Shown here: in pieces, positions 1-10,092 of the stretch
Position numbering within the stretch: position 1 is the first letter of the stretch
Layout: each line of letters starts with the position of its first letter
Origin: CAVVSQ01 sp963848825
Lineage (GTDB): Bacteria > Planctomycetota > Planctomycetia > Gemmatales > Gemmataceae
DNA length: 64,000 nucleotides
Direction: 5' to 3'
NCBI GenBank assembly: GCA_963848825.1
Contig: CAWKFA010000015.1
Coordinates: forward strand, 1 to 64,000
Program-made: the position numbers and the translations under genes
Notes under the pieces: generated by a model
The model's input: only the letters and a program-made list of their open reading frames with translations
What the model was told of the DNA's origin: nothing
Databases searched by the model: none

Positions 1-1435
1 CCCTTTCTGGACCAGGAGTTGAGCCGTTTGCCCGACAAATACCGAGTGCCGATCATCCTGTGCGACCTGGAGGGGATGACCAGAAAGAAAGCGGCCCAAC
101 AACTCGGCATTCCAGAAGAAAATCTTTCGACCAGGCTGGATCGTGCCAGGGTGATGCTGGCAAAAAGGCTGGCTCGTCACGGCAGAGCGCTTTCAGCAGG
201 TGGGCTGGCTCTGGCTCTTTCTCAAAATATGGCGTCGGCGTCCATGCCCCATTCCTTTGTGATTTCTACCGTCAAGGCGGCAACCGTGTTCGCAGGGGGT
301 AAAACCGGGGCTGCCGGAACGATCTCGGCCAAGGTAGTCGCTTTAACCGAAAGGGTGGTGAAGGGAATGTTGCTGACCAAACTGAAAGCGATGGTGGTTA
401 TTTCCTCCATGGTGGCTATCATCGGAACCGGTGGGACCCTGTTGAGCCAACACGCTTTGATTGGGCAAGAACGGCAGACCAATGGAAAGGCTGACTCGCA
501 GAAGTCTTTGAAGAAAGAACACTCGCAACAGCCGGATGACAAGGGAACGGAGCCTTTAGACCTATTAAAGACGATAAAGGCGGCATCAAAAGCCGCTCAA
601 GATAATCTTCGGTCTGGGAAGGGGACGGGAACGTATATTGCTTACGTGGGGAAAAAGGTGTGAAGTCTTTGGAACTGGCAACAAAGGGAAAGTTCACAAC
701 GGAATTTGCTCAAGGTCGGTATCGCATCGAAATTGAGTACGAAAAGGAGGGGACCCTCAACTTAGAGAAGAGAACCATAATATATGACGGAATGGTTGTA
801 CTTTCTGGGGGTTTTCGCCACGAATAATGCCGAAGCATGCGATGGGAGACGTTTTTGATGCGGAGTTCAATGGCAATCCTTCAATTTGCTTTCCATGGAA
901 TGTTGCAAGGCTTCCTTCAGAGGTGATGGATTTTGATAACGTGGAAAAGGTTATTGCGCCGCAGAGAATGATTATTCGGGCCAGGGAAAATGGCTTGATT
1001 GAAGGACAGTATATAATTGACAAGACTTCCCTTGTCTTTATTGCAGCACAGGACGTTGGCTACAATATTACACTATTTCAAGGGTTTGTTCTGGGAAAAA
1101 AGGAACCGGCTCAGACATACACTTTAAAATGGAAAAAAGCCAATGATGTTTGGTTTATTGCAGAAATGCGGAACGAACTGGGAGACAAGGAAGGAGATGG
1201 CCTAATAATCCAACAAGAGTTACACTATGAGTCGTTTGCCCCAAATATTGAGATTCCTACAAACACCTTCAGAATAGAAGCAGCCAAGTTGCCGGATGGA
1301 GTTCGCATTTTGGATCATCGACCGAAGGCAACTCAACGTGAGTATTACTACTACAACAGGTTAAGCAAGTCCGCCAAAGGTGACAGTATTATGCAAGGAC
1401 TTGAGCAAATGCCAGGAAGCCGATTACCAGATTAA
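1..1435 (+). CDS. Membrane-anchored ECF sigma factor with unknown C-terminal domain (5' partial, two frameshifts)
   Basis: The 5' end lies outside the window. The first in-frame residues (PFLDQELSRLPDKYR) are the start of sigma region 4; the helix-turn-helix continues through KKAAQQLGIPEENLSTRLDRA. As in the two sigma fusions downstream, it is followed by a conserved linker (SQNMASA, VVKGMLLTKLKAM) and a hydrophobic segment at about nt 388-435, which suggests membrane anchoring with the rest outside the cytoplasm. The reading frame changes near 648 (a G/A run) and again near 815-825 (G and T runs). Restoring it gives one protein ending at 1435. The roughly 250-residue C-terminal part matches no family I recognise and is richer in A/T than the sigma part. 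By family it should direct RNA polymerase to unknown promoters, with the extension acting as sensor or regulator; that role is inferred. Confidence 0.7.
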
Positions 1436-1530
1436 TCAGCAGCATCGTCCATACAGCGATGTTGGCCTCCTGAATGACCTTTGCCAAACCCGCCCCTCAA
1501 GCCGCCAGCAAATCCGGGTTGGCGTTCTAC

Positions 1531-1787
1531 TCAAATGGCGTTGGCAATGTGCTTGCCGCTTGAATTGTAAAACAGAATTCGATTTTCGTCGCCTGTCCAC
1601 ACCGCATAATTCTTGACCAATCTTGGTCCTGAGCCTGGAATAACATACCGCACGGTTTACCTCTGCGGGTGATAATCGCATGAAGGAGCGGTGTTTGAGC
1701 CGGGTCGAGGAAATCGGGTTTGCAAAGTTTGAGGTGTACGTGGGCTTTCAACTCGTCCAGTGTCGGCAAGCCGATGACATCACTCAT
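1531..1787 (-). CDS. Small conserved protein, copy A of a paralogous pair (frameshifted near its C-terminus)
   Basis: The minus-strand ATG at 1787 begins MSDVIGLPTLDELKAHVHL. The protein aligns along its length with the intact copy at 9281-9577 (shared LKCPDFLDPAQ-like block, IITR(R/K)GKPCG, NRILFYNSSG). After about nt 1600 the frame must shift for the homologous C-terminus (AVWTGDENRILFYNSSG) to be read; the corrected stop is at 1531. Length is about 85 residues. I recognise no named domain, signal peptide or membrane helix. It lies convergent to the sigma fusion that ends at 1435, and the other copy lies convergent to the sigma fusion ending at 9237, so sigma gene and small gene were probably duplicated together. 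Function unknown. Confidence 0.5.
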
Positions 1788-2186
1788 CACGATTGCAACC
1801 TCATGAACTTCCGATTGATTTGAAACTTTTTGCCTGGTGTTCAATATCGGCAAAGAGGCCGGAAAATTAAGCAGAGAAGATCAAGAGCCATTTATTAAAG
1901 GGCAGTTTTGGGAGTTGAATCCTGCCTCGGCAAGGAATCCGGGTTTTTCCGATGACCCGACGCCTACGAACAGAAAACGACGAATTTCGTGGGGATGGTC
2001 GAGATTGATTGAAGTGGGGATCATGGTAGATAACTTCGTCCAGGCCAGGTAGGTTAAATGCGCTTAGCCTCGTTGGTGCTGAAGTTGAGTGAATGTTGGT
2101 TTCACAAAGAGGAATGATGATCTCATCGACGCTGCCTCCGTCCCTGGGTTCCTCAACCGGACGCCCGTTGCGTTATTTCGTCCTTT
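1788..2186. other. Intergenic stretch containing part of a duplicated segment
   Basis: No convincing gene. The part from 1788 to about 2000 is the upstream flank of small-gene copy A and matches the flank of copy B at about 9578-9800; for example both contain the block CTGCCTCGGC followed by AATCCGGGTTTTTCCGA. It probably holds the minus-strand promoter of copy A. Nothing recognisable is visible in 2000-2186. Confidence 0.5.
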
Positions 2187-5100
2187 TCAATACGCGCCGG
2201 TTTGTCCGGCTACGTTACGATCATTTCGTCCCTGGTCCAGTTTGTCAGCCTTTGGAATGGCGGTTTCTCGGCTTAGAACCATCATGAGCAAGCCATCCCC
2301 TTTGGGAAAGGTTGCCGGGAATTCGGTTGGACGATTTCCAAAGAACGGTTCCCTAAAACACAGCTTTAGGCTATTTCCGTCCAATGCAAAGATTCCACGG
2401 TAAGTTAACGGAATTATGGTTTCCTCTTTGCCATCAGCGGATTGGTCAGAAATCTGAACTGTCATGTTAATATTGTTTGGTGCAGCCGGGGCCTCGTTGT
2501 ATCCCCAAACATAATAGGTCGCAGATTGGTTTCCCTTCGACCTCTTTGGCGTAAGAGGGCCAGGGGCCATCACGATCTTTTCCTTTGCAAACGTCCACTG
2601 CGAGTCTTTCAGAGGACGCATGAACATGATCTTTTCATCCACGAACAACCCCGACGTTTTGTTTCCGTGATTGGATTCAACTACTCGCCAGTTCCCCCAA
2701 AGTTTTTCGCTTATTGCTTTGTTTCGGTTGTTTTTTGTTTGCGGAAGGTAGCGCTTGTAGCTCCTGGGCCGGCCGGCATCGGCTGCGGCTGAACAAAGTC
2801 GTCATTTGGTCGCTCGGTAGCCTTAGGTGGCGGTGGTCGCTCGGTAAACTTAGGTGGCGGCGGGGGCAGGTCCATCATTTGGTTTCTCTAATGACTTCGG
2901 GAAACGTGCGAGAGCCATCGGGCCTTCGATAGGGAAAAACATGACCACCTATAATTCGTTTCAACACAATAAGACCTCGCCGACTACCGGGCTCCGTAGT
3001 GAAATCGCTCGGCCGCTTCGGTTCATCGTCCCGTTCATAACACAGCCGTAAAGTGTCACCCTCCAACAAGTAGATTCCTTCCCATGTGTCCCGATGCGTT
3101 GCTAAATCAAATTTCCTGAGGTTGCTGGTCGAGTCCAAATACAGACCTCCTTTGAGTTCACCGGCAAGGGTTTGGAAACACGCCCGCTTCCCATCTACCA
3201 TGAACACGGTTTCTTCAAATTTGCTCGCTTTGCCGCCCTCCTCCCACGACACGACCTCCCAGACTCCCTGCATTCGATCCAAATCGGTCTTAGGCGTTTC
3301 GGGCGTCGTTGGTTTCTGGTTTGCCGCATGGTTCTGGGCTGGTTCATCTGTTTTGGCGTCCTCCTGGTCCCGACCCTTAGAGGATGTCGCTCCTTCCCCT
3401 GCGGACTTCACCCGCTTGAGGGTAATCATCAGGCGACCTGAACCATTTGGCGCTGTAAAGTCGTCAGGAACGTCTTTTGGGTTCCTCCCGAAGCAGATCT
3501 CCAAATCGTCGCCATCCACGGAGTAAATGCCGACCTTATTCACGGGACGACTAATTAATTGCTTGGGGCTTTTTTGGGCGTGTAGCTCAAACGTTGTCAC
3601 TGGTCCATACTCGGAATCAGAATTCATCAAGTGACCAAGAAAAGTAAAAACCGGTTCAGGTACGTTAATCTGCTGCCCATCTTCTTCCCTCCTGACCACC
3701 CTCCAATCACCTTGCATTTTTCCTTCGTCGGATTTGGCAACGTTGGGGTCACGCTCAAGGACGACGATCAGCAGGTTTTCGTTTTGCGATGGAGATTCAG
3801 GAATTTCGGCTGGCCTTCTTCCAAACTGAGTAGGCCGAAGACATAGCTTTAACTTATCATTGTCCCATGCAAAAATACCTCGCATTGGGACTGGCTGATC
3901 TATAAACGGTACGAATTCCCCTTGGCGGCCCTCCTTACCTTGAGTGGGCATCAATCCCACGAAGCTCATACTCATGTTGATGGTGTTTTGAGCGGGTGCC
4001 GCATCTTCGTTATCACCCCAGAAACGAAAAGTGGAATCTTGACGAGCATCAAACCCTGGAACAGATTTTTGGGGATAACCTCCTACATCAAGAGTGTAAT
4101 TCATCGCAATTCGGTTTTTGCCAAACGACCACTGGATATCTTGCGGCAAAAACCCTTCCTGTAAAGACCGCTTCTTTCCCTGGTAATTCAATTCAACGAC
4201 CCGCCACGTCCCCCGCAGCTTTTCATGTTCTGTCTTGGTAGGGATCGTATCCTTTTTCTGGTTGTCGAGTTTCTCCCTCGCCTTTACCACTTGCCGAATC
4301 GCCGGTTTCTCTCCGACCCCTTTTCCAACCTCGATCTGTTGTCCACCAGCCGTGCCATTCAAAAGCACGCTGCCTCCCAGAGCAAATACGCTCCCCACCA
4401 CCAGCACAGCCGTTGCAATCTTTAGTTTCGTCCAAAACATCGCCGTTAACCCTCCTTGTATGAGAATGGCTACATTGGCCGAGATCATGCCCGTAGCCAC
4501 TGATTTTCCCGCCGCATACGCACTTGCGGCCTTAACTGTTGCAGCCACCAACGAGGGCGACACGCACGCTGACGCTGAATTCTGTAACAACACCGCCCCA
4601 CTTGCCATCGCAAGTCCATGCCGGGCCAGCCGTTTCGCCAACAGCTTTCTTCCTCTGGCAAGGCGACCGGCTACCGTTCCCTGGGGCCAGCCAAGTTGCT
4701 GAGCCACCTTCTTGATTGATTTACCTTCGAGGTCGCAAAGAAGAATTGGCAGCCGATAAATGTCGGCCAGTCGGCTCAATTCTTGGTCGATGAGCGGTTG
4801 CAGGTCATGGCAGGCGGATTGTTGCACGGCGTCCGGCATTCGGGACACTTGCCTCTCCCGCACCTGGGCCTTTATCCTCAATGATCTCGCTTTTAGCGAT
4901 GTGCGGTATGCGACTCCATGGAGCCAGTTGGCCACCATTTCTCTGGATTTTACCGACGCTGCTTTGCGTGCGAGGAGGAGGAAGATTACCTGGTAAGCGT
5001 CTTCTGCGTCGTGGTGATTCCCGATAACACGATAGCAAACCTTCATAACCATCGAGCCATGACGCCGCACCAGGGCTTCAAAGGCTGCATTGTCCTTTTG

Positions 5101-5208
5101 CGAGATGAACAAATCCAATAGCTGCCCGTCCGACAAGCCGCCCCCGTCCTGCATGAGGACGATCTGGCGTAGTTGCTGAAAGACGGAATCTAATCGGGAA
5201 GCCGCCAA
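2187..5208 (-). CDS. Membrane-anchored ECF sigma factor fused to four TIGR03067-type domains (two frameshifts)
   Basis: Residues 1-200 are an ECF sigma factor: region 2 around FEALVRRHGSMVMKVCYRV and DAEDAYQVIFLLLARKA, region 4 around YRLPILLCDLEGKSIKKVA. A hydrophobic helix follows at about residues 258-282. The outer part carries repeated TIGR03067-like domains, each opening with a G.W.VV motif and closing with a (G)IY/GIFA..D.L.LC motif: about 328-485, 498-605 and 650-765. The long frame stops at 2875 (RETK, TGA). A second frame starts with ATGA overlap at 2878 (MMDLPPPPKFTERPPPPK, a proline-rich linker, to 2711). A third frame (LWGNWRVVE to RGIFALDGNSLKLC, 2712-2187) supplies a fourth domain. 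I read these as one protein of about 1000 residues. TIGR03067 is a Planctomycete-enriched family of unknown function, so the sensing role is inferred. Confidence 0.75.
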
Positions 5209-5539
5209 CCGTCACCTTCCTTGGCTAACACCATATGCTTTCCCTTAACTGCCTGATCGACGCCGATTTTATACACTTTTTTCCGAAATCTAGCCAGATT
5301 AGTGGCGAGAAGGGTAGTTTTGGCGGGTTGGGAAAGGCGTTTGCGGGTGGTCTTGCCCAGGATTGAAGGCGTCAACCCTGGTGCGGGGCAAAGGGGCCAC
5401 AACAAATTAGCGAGGGGCCAGGAAAGGTAAAAAGCCGCTTTCTCCGAAAAAACGACCGATTTCAGAAAATCGGGGACTAAAATGAGGTCAAATCAGGAAT
5501 AGTAATACGGGATCATTGAGCCGTCTATTCAGGAATGGC
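5209..5539. other. Divergent intergenic region between two sigma-fusion genes
   Basis: About 330 bp between the minus-strand sigma fusion starting at 5208 and the plus-strand one starting at 5540. It must hold both promoters. I see no clear -35/-10 pair or operator I would commit to, and no supported gene; a minus-strand open frame overlapping 5190-5405 has no recognisable content. Confidence 0.5.
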
Positions 5540-8500
5540 ATGGCCAACGACGCACTGAACAAGGTTTTTTGGCACCTCCGCCGAGCCGTCCTTCTCCAGG
5601 ACGGTGCCGGGCTGTCGGATGGGAAACTTCTGGGCATGTTCGTTGACCAGGGCGATGAAGCGGCTTTTGAAGTCCTTATGCGCAGGCACGGCCCGACCAT
5701 CCTGGGTATGTGCCGACGTATCCTTCTCAATCCACAAGATGCCGAAGATGCGGTCCAAGCGACGTTCCTCGTCCTTCTCCGCAAGGCAAGCTCGATCATG
5801 CCCCGAGAGATGGTGGGTAGCTGGTTGTACGGCGTGGCCCGCCAGACCGCCACCAGAATGAGGGTGCAAATGGCAAGGCGACGGTGGTGGGAAAAACAGG
5901 TGGCGACCATGCCCGAACCTCGAAGCTTGAATTCACGGTCTAATGATGATTTGCTAATCCTTGACGAAGAGTTGAGCCGCCTACCAGACAAGTATCGAAT
6001 CGCCATCATTCTGTGCGACCTGCAAGGCAAAACCCGCAAGCAGGCAGCCGGGCAACTCGGTTGGGCTGAAGGAACGGTTTCAAGTCGGCTGGCACGAGGT
6101 AGGACCATGCTGGCAAAGCGCCTCGCCAAGCATGGCTTGTTGCTCTCGGTCGAAGCCTTGGTGGCGTTCATGTCCCAAAATATGGCGTCGGCGTGTCTAC
6201 CACCTACGCTGGTGTCCGCAACGGTCAAGGCTGCAAGCATCATGGCAGCGGGGAAAACGGTGGCGACTGGCCTGATATCGCCCACGGTTGTTGCTTTGAC
6301 AGAAAAGGTGGTAAAAGGAATGTTGCTCACAAAACTCAAAACGATGGTGGCGGTGCTGATGGTCGCTGGTGTCTTGGGAACCGGCATTGGCTCCGGTGCC
6401 CGCCTGGCCATGAGCGACGTCGAGGCCGGCACTGCGATCTCGACGAAGAACGCACCGGACAAAGATCAGGCGAAAAGCAAAGACAATGAAACCGCAGAAG
6501 CAGGCATCCTCACCCCGATATCTGAAGGGAGATTATCGGTTTCGTGGTTTGAGTTGGAGTCGGGACGGGAAAACACTGGCAACAACTACATACGATCCAA
6601 AACTCGATCAGGGCGGAGCGGTGCGGCTGTGGGATGTGCAATCAGGAAATGTTAAGCGAACTCTGGCGGAATCCAACAGGCTCATGTTTGGGCAACCAGG
6701 AGCGAAAAACCACTGGGGAGTGGGGGTTGGCTTCTCGCCCGATGGACAGATCGTTGCGGCGGAAAACCTGGGGAATCTCATGTTGTGGGATGCCCAGACT
6801 GGCGAACTGCAACACACGCTGACACACGGCCTCTTGGTTAGCCACTTTACCTTCTCGCCGGACGGTAAGGTTGTGGCAACCGGGACAGGTGGCAACACCG
6901 GTAGGCCATATGAAACGATCAAGGTGTGGGATGTCCGGACAGGCCAGGTGGTGCGAACCTTGGAAACGACCAACAAAATGGCGGTCCGAATTGCCTTCGC
7001 CCCCAACGGCAAGCTGCTGGCCGCCGTGATTCAAATAGGTGACAAGCATCCCGAAGTAATCCTGTGGGACAGCGCCGAGGGGGATCACGTCCAAACATTA
7101 CCAGACTCCGCAGGCGTCCAAACCATCTGCTTCGCACCAGACGGAAAAACACTGTTAGGAGCAGCCCGAGATAAACTGCGGTCGTGGGACGTGGTAACGG
7201 GGAAGATAATGAAAACGTCCGATATCTCGACCGACTTTACAAGCAAGTTCTATTCCGTAATCGCCTTCTCATCGGATGCCAAAATCCTTGCCATCTCAGG
7301 TAAAGAGAGCAAACGGCATGTCGTGACACTTTGGGACGTGAAGACGCTGGATCACATTAGGACGCTGGAGGGACATAAAGGAGACGTCCGTGCCGCTTGC
7401 CTTTTCAAAGGACGGAAAAACGCTTGCAAGCGGCGGTGATGACACGACGGTCCTTTTGTGGGACATACCGCCCGCCCAGGTGATCAAAAAGGAAACCAAG
7501 AGTGCGACCAAAGAACAACAAAAGGAGCCGCCCAAGTACTTGACCAATAGCGTTGGAATGAAGTTCGTGTGGATTGCACCTGGGAACTTCCTGATGGGTA
7601 GCCCGAAGGAAGAAGAAAGCAGGCGTGAAGACGAAATGCAGCATAAAGTCACGCTTACAAAAGGTTTCTACATGGGTGTGCACACCGTGACGGAATATCA
7701 GTGGAAAGAGATTATGGGCAGAAATCCAAGGTATGGAGATGACAAGGACGCCAAGAACCTGCCGGCGCTACACGTAACCTGGAACGACTGTCAGGTGTTT
7801 CTGGAGAAGCTGAGCAAAAAGGATGGTCATTCCTATCGCCTACCGACCGAAGCCGAATGGGAATACGCCTGTCGTGCTGGAACCAAGACGAGGTTTAATA
7901 TTGGCGATGCGATTTCAAATGATCAAGCGAACTATGCCATGAATGAGTTGACTCCCGTCGGAACATTTCCGGCAAATGCGTGGGGCTTATACGACATGCA
8001 CGGAAATGTTTGGCAGTTCTGCCAAGACTGGTATGGACAATACCCGAAAGGTGACGTGATTGATCCGCAAGGACCAGATTACGTCATTGATCGAAAGGGG
8101 CCGGAAGCGGGAAAAACTTACCGTGTGATGCGTGGCGGCTCGTTCGGCAATCAGGAGGCGCTCGTGCGTTCAGCCAGCCGTGGCGTCACTTTGCCAATGG
8201 TACCTAGCGACAATCTCGGTTTTCGTGTGGCGATGACTTTTCCGGCTGATGAAGCGCAGCCCGGCACCGCCCCGGCCAACGACACCAAGGAGGTCCAAAA
8301 GCAGACTGATGGATCCAAAAACAAAGCAGAAACGAAGAAGGAAAAACTGTCAGCGAGCATGATGTTGCATTCCATTGATTTGGCTAATCAAACTCTCCAC
8401 GTCAGGTGGAATCAGCGTCGGCCTCTTCCTGGAACGCAACCTATTGTTATATCCGGAGAGGAACCAATGACGGATTTTCATGCACCTCCGTATGGCGGCT

Positions 8501-9237
8501 ACCCAGGCATTTCAGGAGTAGATAGTCCCCCAGGACCAAATTTAGTCCTATCCGTTGGCCCGTCCACCGAAGTATATGTTGACGGAAAAGAAGCTCAACT
8601 GGCGTTGCTGCAAACGGTTCGCAACAAAGAGATAGGCGTGGAGTGGGAAAGTGACCTTTTGAAAAAGAAAACCGATGGTGGAGAATTTAAATGGATTGTA
8701 CAACCCGGTGGTAAGGCCATTCGCATTGAGGCCAATGGAGAAAAAATTGATGGCGTAATCGATTCGATGAACCTCGACCCCGCAAACGTCACCATCGGGC
8801 TCGTCCTGAAAAACATTGCCTTGCAAACGACTTACTACGCAGTGAAAAATGCCGGCGTGGTCATCAACGGAAAGAATGCCAATTTAGCCGACCTGAAACC
8901 CCAAATGCCAGTTACTTTGGAATTGTCGGCATTAGATCGAGAAATGTTTGTGGGTGTTATGGCATCGGGGCCGAAGGTGGAAGGCGTCGTCAAAACCTTG
9001 GATGCTGCGAAGAATACCATCAGCGTCAGTATTCTTAATGCCCATTTAACGGCCCAAGGCGTACCCGTGGCGAAGGACGCCAAGGTGGTCATCAACGGGA
9101 CGGTGGGCAAACTTTCGGACCTGAAAGCCGGGATGCGTGTTACCTTGCAAATGTCAGCCGACCCGGACCAGAGCTTGGTTGTTGGCATCACGGCGGGAAA
9201 GATGCCAGTGGCCTCGATTATCCTGGATCGGGAATAA
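5540..9237 (+). CDS. Membrane-anchored ECF sigma factor fused to WD40 repeats, an FGE/SUMF1-like domain and DUF5666-like repeats (two frameshifts)
   Basis: ATG at 5540 (MANDALNKVFWHLRRAVLL) is preferred over the upstream TTG at 5516 because it has an AGGA just upstream and matches the sister protein's start. Sigma region 2 (about residues 40-105) and region 4 (about 145-198) are followed by the family linker and a hydrophobic helix near residues 260-285. The frame changes near 6500 (C run), then WD40 blades run to about 7480 (AVRLWDV, LMLWDAQTG, IKVWDVRTG, VTLWDVKT, VLLWDI) with another frame change near 7400. An FGE/SUMF1-like domain spans 7537-8235 (GMKFVWIAPGNFLMGS, RLPTEAEWEYACRAG, MHGNVWQFCQDWY, MRGGSFGN). 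The last 300 residues contain repeated beta-rich units (VVINGKNANLADLKP, KVVINGTVGKLSDLKAGM). It is probably a signalling sigma factor whose outer domains bind a ligand or protein; the FGE domain lacks the usual cysteine next to RSASR. Confidence 0.8.
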
Positions 9238-9280
9238 TCTTCCGAGAGCCAACCCCAAAAACCGTCTGCCAACCCGCCCC

Positions 9281-9577
9281 TCACGCCGTCAGCAAATCCG
9301 GGTTCGGCGTCTCGCTCAAATGGGTTTCGGCAATGCGCTCGCCGCTTGAATTGTAAAAAAGAATTCGATTTTCATCACCTGCCCAGACAGCGTAAATCTT
9401 GACCGACCTCGGTCCTTGGGCCTGGAAGAACAAGCCGCACGGTTTTCCCTTGCGGGTGATAATCGTTTGAAGGAGCGGCGTTTGAGCCGGGTCAAGGAAA
9501 TCGGGTTTGCAAAGTTTGAGATGCACATGGGTTTTCAACTCGTCCAAGGTGGGCAAGCCAACGACATCGTTCGTCAC
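9281..9577 (-). CDS. Small conserved protein, copy B of a paralogous pair (intact)
   Basis: The 98-residue frame starts at a minus-strand GTG (9577) as VTNDVVGLPTLDELKTHVHL and ends with PNPDLLTA. It is the intact counterpart of the copy ending at 1531, with roughly 80% similar residues over the shared length and strong nucleotide similarity in the flanks. No signal peptide, transmembrane helix or recognised domain; short beta-strand-like stretches (GLFFQAQG, NRILFYNSSGERIAE) suggest a compact globular fold. It lies tail to tail with the sigma-WD40-FGE fusion, 43 bp apart. Function unknown; repeated convergence with sigma fusions hints at a linked role, but that is inference. Confidence 0.6.
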   Translation of the reverse strand: MTNDVVGLPTLDELKTHVHLKLCKPDFLDPAQTPLLQTIITRKGKPCGLFFQAQGPRSVKIYAVWAGDENRILFYNSSGERIAETHLSETPNPDLLTA

Positions 9578-9824
9578 GGTGCAGCCTCTGGGTGAATGAT
9601 CTGGGAACTTCCGACTGACTTGGAACTGTTCGTCTGGAGTCCTTTATCGGCAAAAGGAGCCGGGAATTTAGCCGGGAAAAATCTGGCAAAAATGATTAAA
9701 GGACCAGTTTGGGAGTTGAAATCTGCCTCGGCGAAGAATCCGGGTTTTTCCGACGACTGCGAACAGAAAATGGCGAAATTCGTGGAGTCCCGGCTCTTTT
9801 TGGAGGAAGTTCCCGAAGTTCGAG

Positions 9825-10074
9825 ATGATGAAGTTCTCGGAGTGGTTGGCCCAGCGTGACGAAGGGTTTCTGTTGCCCGACCGACCGCCCCCGTAAAGGT
9901 ATCACCCGCATCAACGCCTTCTCGACTACGGACGGTCATCGGCGGCGGCTGCACGTCAAGCCAGCGAAGAAACCCAAACCCTTCGCCCCGACCGTGCGGG
10001 CGGTGAAGGAGATCGTGCCGAACAAGTTGATCCCGAAGTTGAAGCCGACGCCGCCCCGCCCGCCGCTTCACTGA
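9825..10074 (+). CDS. Small basic, proline-rich hypothetical protein (one frameshift)
   Basis: ATG-ATG at 9825/9828 is preceded by GGAGGA at about 9802. The product begins MMKFSEWLAQRDEGFLLPDR. At the run of Cs near 9890 the frame must move by one base to continue as KGITRINAFSTTDGHRRRLH and end with KLIPKLKPTPPRPPLH. The uncorrected frame stops right after the C run. The corrected product is about 82 residues, strongly basic and rich in K, P and R in its second half, without membrane segments. The opening (KFSEWLAQRDEG) resembles short Planctomycete proteins I have seen near unrelated genes, but I can name no function. Confidence 0.5.
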
Positions 10075-10092
10075 TCGTCGCTGTCTGCGGAT

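Noticed and set aside
5488..6462. 324-residue minus-strand ORF
   Set aside because: Antisense shadow of the sigma part of the 5540 gene; no family features.
7537..8235. Sulfatase-activating enzyme (FGE) activity for the sigma fusion
   Set aside because: The cysteine expected before the RSA.R motif is absent and no sulfatase gene is nearby.
9574..10071. 165-residue minus-strand ORF
   Set aside because: Overlaps the small basic plus-strand gene and the duplicated flank; Arg/Ser-rich, no domain.
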